From: JANQPX01 sp050633905
Lineage (GTDB): Bacteria; Pseudomonadota; Alphaproteobacteria; Geminicoccales; Geminicoccaceae
Direction: 5' to 3'
Length of the DNA stretch: 64,000 nt
Assembly: GCA_050633905.1 (NCBI GenBank)
Contig: JBOEHJ010000052.1
Location: 1-64,000 of the forward strand
Shown one piece after another: positions 9,045 through 16,930 of this stretch. The notes under the pieces are model-generated. The model had not been told where the DNA came from, made no database searches, and saw only the letters and a program-made list of their open reading frames with translations. Position 1 is the stretch's first letter, and each line of letters begins with the position of its first letter. Made by a program: the position numbers and the translations under genes.

Positions 9045-9097
9045 GACCTTGGTTATATCGGCGGAAACCGAATGAAGTGGCCATGCCACCGCCACTA
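9045..9097 (-). repeat. R1 intergenic palindromic element, copy 1
   Basis: Read on the minus strand it starts at the TAG stop of the dehydrogenase gene (9097-9095) and continues TGGCGG, then the hairpin GTGGC-ATG-GCCAC and TTCATTCGGTTTCC. It matches the other R1 copies in stop, hairpin and TCATT(T)GGTT; the distal tail differs. Confidence 0.75.
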
Positions 9098-10009
9098 GGT
9101 GAGCGTTTCTGGAAATCCCGGCGCTCGAAGCGTCGTCCCCATAGCATCTTCCAAGAGCTTCACCACCTTTGGCGACCAGGCATCGCCGCCGAAATGTCCG
9201 CTTGCGCGCCGGAACATCTGTTCAGTGAGACTGGCGAGATCCATGGGTATCGCCTGCTCTCTTGCGAGCTTCTGGACGATGCCGAGATCTTTTAGAGCGA
9301 GATCCATGGTGAACCCGATATTGTAGCTACCATTCAGGATGACCTGGCTTTCGGTCTCATGCACGAAGCTGTTGCCGGAGCTGGCCTTGATCGCCTGAAA
9401 GGCTTTAGTGAGATCGAGATCGGCGGTTTTCGCCAGCATCATGGCCTCGCCCGCCGCGATCAGATGGATGAAAGCCAGCATGTTGGTGATGACCTTGATC
9501 ACCGAGGCCTTGCCAAGCTCACCCATATGGATGACCTCGCCGCCCATCGCTTCGAACAGCGGTCGATGTGCCTCGAACAGCGCCTCTTCGCCGCCCACCA
9601 AAACGGTGATCTCGCCGCTTCGAGCCCGGTGAACACCGCCGGTCACCGGCGCCTCCAATGTTTGGACTCCCTTTTGCTCGGCAAGAGCTGCCAGCTCCTT
9701 GATGGCTTCCGGATCATTGGTGCTCATCTCAATCCAGGTCGCACCGCGACCTAGGCTGACTAGGACACCGTCGGGGCCGGTTATCACCGTCTCCGTGGCA
9801 GCCGGAGACGGCAGGCAGGTGATGACAACATCGACGTTCTCGGCTGTTGCTTTGGGCGTCCCAGCAAAACGAGCTCCCTTGTCGATCAAGCTTGCGGCCG
9901 CCTCTTCGTTGAGGTCGCAAACGGTCAGATCGAACCCTGCCTCAAGGAGGCTATGGGCCAGGTGACATCCTAGATGGCCAAGGCCGATAAAGGCGATTTT
10001 CATGCTCAT
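9095..10009 (-). CDS. 3-hydroxyisobutyrate dehydrogenase-family oxidoreductase
   Basis: A 304-residue NAD(P)-dependent beta-hydroxyacid dehydrogenase. The Rossmann motif GLGHLG is at residues 9-14, the substrate-binding APVTGG at 120-125, and the catalytic lysine in the helix GKASVIKVITNM is Lys172. Family members include 3-hydroxyisobutyrate, tartronate semialdehyde and 2-hydroxy-glutarate-type reductases, and the exact substrate is not readable. Its ATG overlaps the stop of the enolase-superfamily gene by four bases (ATGA), so the two are translationally coupled and likely act in one sugar-acid or hydroxyacid pathway. The TAG stop is the first base triplet of an R1 element. Confidence 0.85.
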   Translation of the reverse strand: MSMKIAFIGLGHLGCHLAHSLLEAGFDLTVCDLNEEAAASLIDKGARFAGTPKATAENVDVVITCLPSPAATETVITGPDGVLVSLGRGATWIEMSTNDPEAIKELAALAEQKGVQTLEAPVTGGVHRARSGEITVLVGGEEALFEAHRPLFEAMGGEVIHMGELGKASVIKVITNMLAFIHLIAAGEAMMLAKTADLDLTKAFQAIKASSGNSFVHETESQVILNGSYNIGFTMDLALKDLGIVQKLAREQAIPMDLASLTEQMFRRASGHFGGDAWSPKVVKLLEDAMGTTLRAPGFPETLT

Positions 10010-11214
10010 AATGGGTTCTGCTCCATCTCGAGATGCAAGAGGTTGCCTTCATAGGGATTGTTTCGCGCGACCTCTTCATCCAGTTCGACGCCGATTCCAG
10101 GGTCTGCCGGCGGGATGACGTAGCCGCCTTCCCATTGCAGCGGCTTTTTCAAAATCTCGGCATGAAAGCCGCCAAAGGTTTTGATCGATTCCAGGATCAA
10201 AAAATTCGGACTGCAAGCGGCAAGCTGGATATTCGCTGCTGCCTCGATCGGTCCGCAATAGAGATGCGGCGCGATCTGGGCGTAATGAGCTTCCGCCATG
10301 CCAGCGATTTTTTTTGCCTCCAAAATCCCGCCGACGCGACCGAGCGCCATTTGCAGGATCGAGGCGGCCTGGTTCTCCAATACCTGGGCAAATTCATATT
10401 TCGTTGCCAGCCGCTCTCCGGTGGCGATGGGAATGGAGGTCTGACGCGCAACACGCGCCATTTCCTTTGGGCTCTCCGGCGGCAGCGGTTCTTCGAACCA
10501 AAGAGGATCATAGGGCTCCAAGCGCTTGGCCAGCCTGATCGCCCCCGATGTCGTGAGCTGCCCGTGGGTCCCAAAAAGCAGATCTGCCCGGCTGCCCACG
10601 GCGTCCCGGATCAACTTCACGAAGCGCTCGCAGCGCTCGAGATCGTCAAGGCTGAGCTGTCTTGGGTCAAAGACCGAATAGGCCCCGGCCGGATCGAACT
10701 TCACCGCGGTAAACCCTTGATCGACATATTGCAGCGCACGTTTGGCAGCAGCACCTGCGTCGTCATAAACATGTGGCCCCTCCCCTGGCAGGGGATCGCC
10801 CGGTTCGGGGTAGATGTAGGTATAGGATCGAAGGCGTTCATGAACTCGCCCGCCCAGGAGCTCATAGACGGGCTTGCCGGCCTCCTTGCCGATAATGTCC
10901 CAACACGCCGTTTCCAAGCCGGAGACGATGCCCATCATCGAAACATCGGGGCGAAGGGTGTAGCCGGAACCGTAGGCGCGGCGCCAGAAGCGCTCGATAT
11001 GGTGCGGGTCCTGGCCGATAAGAAAGCGCTCGGCGACATCCCGGATCATTTTTTCCACGATATGAGGATCGAACGGTACCGAATACACTTCGCCATAACC
11101 AACGACATTGCCGTCTGTCACCAGCTTGACGAAGATCCAATAACGCCCCCCGAAATGCGGCGGCGGATTGCCAACGACGAAGGTCTCGATCTCAGTAATT
11201 TGTGGCATGGCCAC
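10006..11214 (-). CDS. Enolase-superfamily (mandelate racemase / sugar-acid dehydratase) protein
   Basis: A 402-residue mandelate racemase/muconate lactonizing enzyme-type protein with the N-terminal capping domain and a C-terminal beta-barrel. It looks most like galactonate-type dehydratases: the LFGTHGQ segment lines up with the DFHGR segment of that group, FEEPLPPE carries the second metal ligand, and GERL the third; HLYCGP holds a late conserved histidine. At the usual first metal-ligand Asp position there is Gly (residue 215 counting from the GTG at 11214). The start is either that GTG or the ATG at 11208; both lie inside R1 copy 2, whose AGGTGG may be the ribosome-binding site. Substrate unknown. 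Confidence 0.85.
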   Translation of the reverse strand: MAMPQITEIETFVVGNPPPHFGGRYWIFVKLVTDGNVVGYGEVYSVPFDPHIVEKMIRDVAERFLIGQDPHHIERFWRRAYGSGYTLRPDVSMMGIVSGLETACWDIIGKEAGKPVYELLGGRVHERLRSYTYIYPEPGDPLPGEGPHVYDDAGAAAKRALQYVDQGFTAVKFDPAGAYSVFDPRQLSLDDLERCERFVKLIRDAVGSRADLLFGTHGQLTTSGAIRLAKRLEPYDPLWFEEPLPPESPKEMARVARQTSIPIATGERLATKYEFAQVLENQAASILQMALGRVGGILEAKKIAGMAEAHYAQIAPHLYCGPIEAAANIQLAACSPNFLILESIKTFGGFHAEILKKPLQWEGGYVIPPADPGIGVELDEEVARNNPYEGNLLHLEMEQNPL

Positions 11215-11280
11215 CTCATTTGTTTTCGTCCGATGTCGTCAAGATCGACGGTATGCGGCCAAGTTTTCAAGAGCGGTCGA
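11201..11280 (+). repeat. R1 intergenic palindromic element, copy 2
   Basis: Plus orientation: TGGCATGGCCACCTCATTTG, then a GTCGTCAAGATCGACGGTAT tail and GCGGCCAAGTTTTC. It fills the gap between larB and the enolase-superfamily gene, providing the start codon area of the latter and, in its tail, the TGA stop of larB. Unlike most copies it does not begin with a used TAG stop. Confidence 0.75.
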
Positions 11281-11983
11281 GATGATCATCCGCGGAAGAC
11301 AATGCAGGCATCATGTTGAGGCCACGCAGGGCAGCGCAAGCGGCGCCATAGCCATTGTCGATGTTGCAGACCAGGAGACCAGGGGCGCAGGAGGCGAGCG
11401 CTGCGTGAAGGGCCGTTTCGCCGCTGCGTGATGCCCCATAACCAACGGAGGTCGGGACAGCGATGATCAATCCCGGCACCAACCCGCCCATCACGCTCGG
11501 CAAGGCGCCATCCATCCCCGCCACCACGATCACCACCGGAAGCGCCTTGATCTCGTCAATCCTTTCGATCAGGCGCCAAAGCCCTGCAACGCCAACATCA
11601 TGAATAGGAAGCGTGCTGACACCATTGAACGTCAGCGTGCGAATGGCCTCGAGTGCAACCGGCACATCCGAGCTTCCCGCCGTGACTACAGCGATCTTCG
11701 GATCACCCCGCACCTTGTCCAGACGGCCGAAAAATCCTGTTTTCGACACCGGATCATAGTCGATGGCATCTCGATGAATATCGGGAAGCTCGGCAAAAGC
11801 TGCCTGGTCTAATCTGGTCAGCAACATGCTCGCTTCAGAGGCTGCGAGCTGATCCAGGATGGCTGTCATCTGCGCGTTCGATTTGCCTGCACAGAACACG
11901 GCTTCGTCAAAACCCAGCCGGCGTCGCCGCTCCAAGTCGAGCTTGATTTGATCCTCAGCCATGGGCTCCTTCGGTCTGTTCAT
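11267..11983 (-). CDS. larB: Nickel pincer cofactor biosynthesis protein LarB
   Basis: Carboxylates and hydrolyses the pyridinium ring of nicotinic acid adenine dinucleotide, the first step in making the nickel pincer nucleotide cofactor of lactate racemase. The 238-residue protein has a short N-terminal region and a C-terminal PurE-like domain: VVAGMDGALPSVMGGL, then VPTSVGYGAS and CNIDNGYGAA, all characteristic of LarB. Start codons at 11983 and 11962 are both possible; the second has AAGGAG only three bases away, so the first is kept. larC and larE lie upstream on the same strand, separated by a MAPEG gene and R1 copy 3. Confidence 0.93.
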   Translation of the reverse strand: MNRPKEPMAEDQIKLDLERRRRLGFDEAVFCAGKSNAQMTAILDQLAASEASMLLTRLDQAAFAELPDIHRDAIDYDPVSKTGFFGRLDKVRGDPKIAVVTAGSSDVPVALEAIRTLTFNGVSTLPIHDVGVAGLWRLIERIDEIKALPVVIVVAGMDGALPSVMGGLVPGLIIAVPTSVGYGASRSGETALHAALASCAPGLLVCNIDNGYGAACAALRGLNMMPALSSADDHLDRS

Positions 11984-12030
11984 TCAATCCGCTGCTGCTG
12001 GCACCCTAACAGCGAATGCCCGAATTTTCC

Positions 12031-12075
12031 TAGGTGGCGTGGCCACCTCATTTTGTTCCGAGCGCCGTCGAAGAA
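12031..12075 (+). repeat. R1 intergenic palindromic element, copy 3
   Basis: Plus orientation: the longest R1 stem, AGGTGGC-GTG-GCCACCT, followed by CATTTTGTTCC. It lies between larB and the MAPEG gene, both read on the minus strand, so its TAG is not used as a stop. The MAPEG gene itself ends in TAGTGGC at 12151 on the opposite strand, sharing only the first bases of the element. Confidence 0.7.
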
Positions 12076-12148
12076 CGCGGCCGGAATTCCATGGGGATGC
12101 AGTCTCTTGTCGGTATGGCGTCGGGGCGTGTCAGAGAGAAGGGCGCCA

Positions 12149-12550
12149 CTAATTCGCAAAGAGACTTGAGAGCGAGGGCAGCCCGATATTCGTGACCGCC
12201 CCAATGATCAGTACCGAAAGGGTCAGCACCATGCCTGTGACGCGCAGCCGGAAGTCCTCAGGCTCCCGGCTAACGCCAAGAGCATGCACCAGGCGACCCG
12301 TCAGCAGAGCGATCCCCAGGCTGTGGATCAACCAATCCGGCTTACCCTGAAATTCGGCGAGCGCCATCAGAACAATGGCGAGCGGCGCATATTCCGCAAA
12401 ATTGCCATGGACGCGAAGACGGCGCGTCAGCATTGCATTACCGCCATCGCCAAGGGCCACCTTCGCCTGGCGTCGAGAACCGATCACCCGAAAACTCAGG
12501 ACGACGAACATGAGTGTTACCAGACCCGCATAGACCGGGGTGATGACCAT
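12149..12550 (-). CDS. MAPEG-family membrane protein
   Basis: A 133-residue inner-membrane protein with about four hydrophobic helices. The central segment NAMLTRRLRVHGNFAEYAPLAIVLM, here read as an R-x-x-x-N-x-x-E-Y/N pattern, is the hallmark of MAPEG proteins (membrane-associated proteins in eicosanoid and glutathione metabolism). Bacterial members are often glutathione transferase-like, but function is rarely tested. It interrupts the lar gene group on the same strand and has no obvious link to nickel cofactor synthesis. Its stop codon is TAG followed by TGGC, the same edge as the R1 elements. Confidence 0.85.
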   Translation of the reverse strand: MVITPVYAGLVTLMFVVLSFRVIGSRRQAKVALGDGGNAMLTRRLRVHGNFAEYAPLAIVLMALAEFQGKPDWLIHSLGIALLTGRLVHALGVSREPEDFRLRVTGMVLTLSVLIIGAVTNIGLPSLSSLFAN

Positions 12551-12677
12551 AACGCTCAGTCCTCATTGGCTGGTGTTTTACAAGGAACGATGACCACCGT
12601 TCTACGTCCCTGATGGATCATTGGATTGCCCGTAGGAGAGCCCAACTGTCCGCGAACAACACCGTCCCATGTCCAAA

Positions 12678-13502
12678 TCAAGGTGCCGCAGCACGCCCGC
12701 CGTCGCGCAGGAAAGCGCTGCCGCGTCGATAAGGGGCGAAGGTGATCGAGGTGGATGAGCGGTCATCCAGGAGTTTTTCGATCTCGGCAATCAGCTGCCT
12801 TCGCAACAGCTCATCGATCCCTTCGATGGTGATCTCGTCGAGCTCGACCACGACACCATCCTGACGTAGCCGGCAGCGCACCGTCTCGGGCGATAACTGC
12901 TCGCGCAACATGGTCTCGATCCGATCGATGATCGGCAACAAGGAGGGGTCGATCCTGAGCCCGGTCTCGATGCGGCTGGAAAGGCATGGGGCTGATGGTA
13001 ATTCAGCCAGGTCCTCCAGGCCAAAATGAGCGGCGAGGCGACGCACAGTTGCTTTGTCGATTGCAGCCTCGACGAAGGGATGGCGCACACCTTCCGTCTT
13101 GGCCGCCTTGAGACCGGGACGCCAATCCCCAAGATCATCGAGATTGGTGCCGGAGAGCAGCTGGCGTTCGGTCTTCGACGACAAGGTGCCATAGAGGTTG
13201 GATTTGCAGAAAAAGCAGCGATTGGCCGGGTTCGCCATGTAGCGTTCGTCGTCGAACTCGCCGGCATTGAGGATCGAAAGTGCCCAGCCTTCTCGCTCAC
13301 TATAGACCTTGACCCGGGCAGTGGCACTTGGCGGCACCGCAGGCGAAACAGCGTGGAACATCGCGACATCTGCGCCAAGTTTTCGATGCGCAATGAAAGC
13401 AAGCGTCATGCTGTCGACCCCGCCGGAAAGCGCAACCGCCGCCGGTCGCGTCGTCTCCAATGATCGATGCAACGCGCCAAGGCGTTCCTTTACGTCATCC
13501 AT
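12678..13502 (-). CDS. larE: ATP-dependent sacrificial sulfur transferase LarE
   Basis: Adenylates the LarB product and inserts sulfur to form the pincer thioacids. The PP-loop SGGVDS is at residues 26-31 of 274. Three conserved cysteines are visible: Cys96 and Cys99 in RCFFCKSN, and Cys173 in APCLSSR. The single-cysteine LarE enzymes give up their own cysteine sulfur, whereas three-cysteine types are reported to hold a [4Fe-4S] cluster, so this protein probably belongs to the cluster type. The frame is open to 13583, but the ATG at 13502 gives the family N-terminus and overlaps the larC stop by eight bases, indicating translational coupling. Confidence 0.93.
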   Translation of the reverse strand: MDDVKERLGALHRSLETTRPAAVALSGGVDSMTLAFIAHRKLGADVAMFHAVSPAVPPSATARVKVYSEREGWALSILNAGEFDDERYMANPANRCFFCKSNLYGTLSSKTERQLLSGTNLDDLGDWRPGLKAAKTEGVRHPFVEAAIDKATVRRLAAHFGLEDLAELPSAPCLSSRIETGLRIDPSLLPIIDRIETMLREQLSPETVRCRLRQDGVVVELDEITIEGIDELLRRQLIAEIEKLLDDRSSTSITFAPYRRGSAFLRDGGRAAAP

Positions 13503-14715
13503 TCCGATCACTCCGCTCTCTTCGCTGCAAAGCCGCCATCTCTGCCGCTTGCCGTCGCTCCTTCCTCGCCTGATGGCCGACAAGCGGGACGAGATCGTCG
13601 CTTTCCGCCTTGATGGTAATCAATCCACCCGGGCGGAGCGCTTCCTTGATGCCAATGCCTGACGCGGTCTCAATCTCATGCCGCTCCAAGATGGCCCGTT
13701 TCTCCACGGTCCAGCGCACCCCAAGCGTGGTCGTTTCCTGAAAACAAGCTTCGATCACCGAGAAAATCGCCGCTGGCCGCACTAAAAGGCGAAGGGAGGT
13801 GACCAGCCTGCCTTTCTTGCCGAAAGCCGGGGTTTGCAGGATATCCAATACGTCCTTTTGATCTCGCAGATGATCGAGCCCGATCGCCAGATCTTCGGGC
13901 GTCTGATCATCGACCTCAAAATTGAGAATGCCCACCTCGTCAGCCGCCATGCTCGCGCTTCCCACAGAATCGAACGCGGAGGCACGTAGCAAATTACTCA
14001 TCCCCTCGAAACGACGAAGACCGAAACCATAGCCTGTTCGCAGCAAGCGCCTTGGCCGATGATCAGCATCGAAGGCCGGGGCCAAATGTTTCAAAATCGC
14101 CGCACCCGTTGGGGTCACCCGCTCGCCAAGCCTGCCATCGTCATGAAAGACAAAGCCTTCAAGCAGACGCATGGTGGCAGGCGCTGGAACCGGCAGTTCA
14201 CCATGGGCGCAACGTATCTTCCCCCGCCCAAGGGGCAGTGAACTGATCGACCAGCTTTCAGCGCCGATCATCTGGATCAGATACGAAGCGGCCACAATAT
14301 CAGCGATCGAATCCCAAGCACCAACCTCATGAAAAGTCGCCTCATCGACGGGCAGACCATGCACGCCAGCCTCAGCCTCGGCCAGAAGTGAAAAAATCGC
14401 GACCGCATGATCGCCGACCCCTGCCGGGAGCGGTGCCTGCTTCAGCCGTTCTCGTAGATCGCGCCAATGAACGTGATGATGACCCGCATGCGTCTCAGTT
14501 GCAGGAGCCTCCTGCCGACCACGGCTGACGACAAAGCGGCTGCCGGTCATCACATCATCGTTGAAAGGCACATGTTCGAGCCGAATATCATCGCCGAGGC
14601 CGACCTGCCGCACCGCCGCGATCGCACCCTCGGCAAGCTCAGGCCAAGCATCGAGCAGGGAAGCTACGAACATATCGCCGGCAACGCCGCCCTGGGGATC
14701 GAGGCTTATCTGCAT
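13495..14715 (-). CDS. larC: Nickel insertion protein LarC (single-frame)
   Basis: CTP-dependent cyclometallase that inserts nickel into the pincer nucleotide in the last step of cofactor assembly. The N-terminus ISLDPQGGVAGDM matches the LarC start, ETHAGHHHVHWRDL gives a His-rich metal region, and FHEVGAWDSIADIVA is a family core motif. In Lactobacillus plantarum larC is read as two parts joined by ribosomal frameshifting; here about 406 residues run in a single frame, including the C-terminal domain (VDDQTPEDLAIGLDHL). The ATG at 14715 is chosen over 14748 because MQISLDP is the expected start. It is first in the lar group and probably carries the promoter upstream. Confidence 0.93.
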   Translation of the reverse strand: MQISLDPQGGVAGDMFVASLLDAWPELAEGAIAAVRQVGLGDDIRLEHVPFNDDVMTGSRFVVSRGRQEAPATETHAGHHHVHWRDLRERLKQAPLPAGVGDHAVAIFSLLAEAEAGVHGLPVDEATFHEVGAWDSIADIVAASYLIQMIGAESWSISSLPLGRGKIRCAHGELPVPAPATMRLLEGFVFHDDGRLGERVTPTGAAILKHLAPAFDADHRPRRLLRTGYGFGLRRFEGMSNLLRASAFDSVGSASMAADEVGILNFEVDDQTPEDLAIGLDHLRDQKDVLDILQTPAFGKKGRLVTSLRLLVRPAAIFSVIEACFQETTTLGVRWTVEKRAILERHEIETASGIGIKEALRPGGLITIKAESDDLVPLVGHQARKERRQAAEMAALQRRERSDRNG

Positions 14716-14917
14716 AGGTTCCAAAAAACTTTCGCGGCTGGCCGTCAACAGGCTCAGTTATCCAACTGAAGACAACATAGCGTAACTTTAAGCCCTAAAC
14801 AGCTCAATCGGCCGCCAAGCAGACGAAGCGCATGGGCAGATTGCCATCTCGATGTATAGACTATGCCTGTGGCCAGTCTCCCGGGGCCACATCTGTATGC
14901 AACCAGCCTGGTGGACC

Positions 14918-15844
14918 ATGACCGAGATTATCCTGCATCATTACCCGCAATCGCCCGTTGCCGAGAAAGTCCGGGTCGGCCTCGGCATCAAGAACCTTGC
15001 CTGGCGTTCGGTCGAGATCCCGCGCCTGCCGCCCAAGCCCTTGCTCATGCCATTAACCGGGGGGTACCGACGGACACCAGTGATGCAGATCGGCGCGGAT
15101 ATCTATTGCGATACGCAATGTATCCTGCGCGAACTGCAGCGCCGCTACCCGGAGCCGACTTTCTACCCAGGCGGTGGGGACGGCATGGTTTGGGGCATCA
15201 GTCGCTGGACTGACAGCCTGTTACTCGATCTGGTGGTCAAGGTGGTGCTAGGCGCGTCCCCGGATGACCTGCCGCCCGCCTTTGCCGCCGATCGCGGCCG
15301 GCTTTACTTCGGACCGGATTACGACCTGGCGGCCGTCAACGCCGATCTCGATCACACGCTCGCCCAACTGAGAGCCCAGTTCGGCTGGATCGACCAGCGC
15401 TTGGCGACCGGTAGGACCTTTCTCCTGGGCGATCAGCCGGGCTTGCCCGATGCCCTCACCTACTACCTCGTCTGGTTTCTCCATGGCCGCTGGGCGGAAG
15501 GCCCGAACTTCATTGCGGCCTTCCCATCACTCCAGTCCTGGCAAAGGCGCATCGCCGCGATCGGCCATGGCGAGACCAAAGATCTCTCCGCCGAAGACGC
15601 GCTCGATATCGCTGCCAAAAGCGAGCCCACGACGCCCAGACACGATGATCCAGGCGATCGCCAAGGCCTTACCCCCGGCATTACGGTCGATGTGCGGCCA
15701 ATGGAAGACGGTGGCGATCCGCCGGTCACCGGCGAGATCCGTTACATCGATGCGGAAACCATCGCGTTGCATCGCACCGAGGAACGTTTAGGTTCGCTCG
15801 TCGTCCACTTTCCCAGGGTTGGTTACCGCATCAGCCGAACCTAG
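14918..15844 (+). CDS. Glutathione S-transferase-like protein with C-terminal extension
   Basis: A thioredoxin-fold N-terminal domain (HHYPQSPVAEKVRVGLG, then RRTPVMQIGADIYCDT, which gives the cis-proline and the Glu/Asp-Ser/Thr-type glutathione site) is followed by an all-helical GST domain and, after about residue 225, an extra domain of roughly 80 residues (PGITVDVRPMEDGGDPPVTG onward) that is predicted to be beta-rich. The frame opens at 14852, but the ATG at 14918 gives the normal GST N-terminus; 308 residues. The substrate is unknown. The gene ends in a TAG that is the first codon of an R1 element. Confidence 0.75.
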   Translation: MTEIILHHYPQSPVAEKVRVGLGIKNLAWRSVEIPRLPPKPLLMPLTGGYRRTPVMQIGADIYCDTQCILRELQRRYPEPTFYPGGGDGMVWGISRWTDSLLLDLVVKVVLGASPDDLPPAFAADRGRLYFGPDYDLAAVNADLDHTLAQLRAQFGWIDQRLATGRTFLLGDQPGLPDALTYYLVWFLHGRWAEGPNFIAAFPSLQSWQRRIAAIGHGETKDLSAEDALDIAAKSEPTTPRHDDPGDRQGLTPGITVDVRPMEDGGDPPVTGEIRYIDAETIALHRTEERLGSLVVHFPRVGYRISRT

Positions 15845-15905
15845 TGGTCCTGGTATGACCACACCAATTGGTTCCCTCGGCCTTCGAAGAAAGTGACCTT
15901 AAGGC
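15842..15905 (+). repeat. R1 intergenic palindromic element, copy 4
   Basis: Begins at the TAG stop of the GST-like gene: TAGTGGTCCTGGTATGACCA, then CACCAATTGGTTCC. The hairpin has an interrupted centre and the tail (TCGGCCTTCGAAGAAAG) differs from the GGTATGCGG type; a faint relative of this tail occurs near 3151-3190. Confidence 0.65.
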
Positions 15906-16474
15906 TGGAGACACCTTCGCTCTTCTTGCGGTCGCTGGGATCATCCAAACAAGCCGCGCTTAAGACTCCCGTTGATTGTCCCGTTGCCAGGGCAAGCGAA
16001 GTCGGGTTGAAACCTCCCGGTCTCTCTCCCAGGGGTCCTTGACGGGATCACCCTCCTTTGCCTGCCGCAACGGCCGACGCCGCTGCTGCGGCGCTTCCGT
16101 TTGAACATACTCAACCTCAGCGATTCGCCGCCCCCGGCGAATTCTCTCAACCCTTACCTTCACATCACGCCTCTTTCGATGGTGGGGATGACGCGACCAT
16201 AGCATCTAAGAGCGATTGATAAATAACGTTATTCAATCCTAAGTAGATTTTTTTGCACTATGGCGAAGATGTCACGTTCATCGGTGACGCATGAGGGCCA
16301 AGTGAGCCTCAAATACAGCAATGGCTCTCTTTAAAAAAACATCAAAATTGGCACACTAATTAGGAGAATTTTACTAAAATATTTTTCCTAGAGGTTGATG
16401 GAATAGAGGAGCTACAAATCTGTTAGGTAGATTAATCATGGGGACGTAACCACCGAAGGTTTGGATTAGCCGTT
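15906..16474. other. Intergenic region with an AT-rich promoter zone
   Basis: Apart from a doubtful small reverse-strand gene (15960-16163), nothing coding was found. From about 16205 to 16440 the sequence turns AT-rich (for example AATTTTACTAAAATATTTTT near 16365-16385), which suggests divergent promoters serving the small gene and the 112-residue gene at 16475. Confidence 0.45.
15960..16163 (-). CDS. Possible small basic protein
   Basis: A 67-codon frame beginning with GTG at 16163, preceded at six bases by AGAGG. The product is very rich in arginine (VERIRRGRRIAEVEYVQTEA, then RRRPLRQAKEGDP and DPWERDREV) and has no signal or membrane segment. I do not recognise a family. The ribosome-binding site and the AT-rich region just upstream favour a real gene, but the length and composition leave doubt. 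Confidence 0.3.
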   Translation of the reverse strand: MKVRVERIRRGRRIAEVEYVQTEAPQQRRRPLRQAKEGDPVKDPWERDREVSTRLRLPWQRDNQRES

Positions 16475-16813
16475 ATGGACAATTCTTCACTGGATCAAGC
16501 TGTCATTCAAACCATGGATGAGCTGATGCGCGCGAGCAGCGACTGCGCTGAGTTCGATCCTGCCATGTCAGCTAAATTCGCGACTGCCGCAAAGGATCTT
16601 GGCCGGGATCTCGGCATTGTCCCAGCCAACGCGACGGCGAGGGATAACGTCCGCAATATCCCTCAAAACCCTGAACAGGATGACGATGAGGAGACACGCG
16701 AACTCTTGTATCTCCTTGACCTACAGAAAAAGGCCATCGCGGAGACCGAGGCCGAAGGCACGCCTAAAAATCGCCTGAGTTGGTTCGGGCTGGACGTCTG
16801 GTCTCGCTGGTAG
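16475..16813 (+). CDS. Hypothetical protein, 112 residues
   Basis: Not recognised. The product is acidic, with a predicted helical first half (DQAVIQTMDELMRASSDC), a polar linker ending in an EQDDDEETRELL stretch and a tryptophan-rich end (LSWFGLDVWSRW). It has no signal peptide, membrane segment or metal motif. A long AT-rich region upstream is a plausible promoter. It lies between a GST-like gene and a convergent ureohydrolase gene without an evident operon. Confidence 0.6.
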   Translation: MDNSSLDQAVIQTMDELMRASSDCAEFDPAMSAKFATAAKDLGRDLGIVPANATARDNVRNIPQNPEQDDDEETRELLYLLDLQKKAIAETEAEGTPKNRLSWFGLDVWSRW

Positions 16814-16930
16814 GACCTAAACCGAAAGCCGAGACCAATCAGTCGTCGTCCCAGCAGCCCGATACGGTAGGAACCTACAACTAGCCGGTTGAGATACCGG
16901 CAAAACCTTTTCTATCTCATCAGGATCGCC

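Noticed and set aside
10033..11319. Long plus-strand open frame of 428 codons
   Set aside because: It lies opposite the enolase-superfamily gene, which has complete family motifs; the plus-strand product has none.
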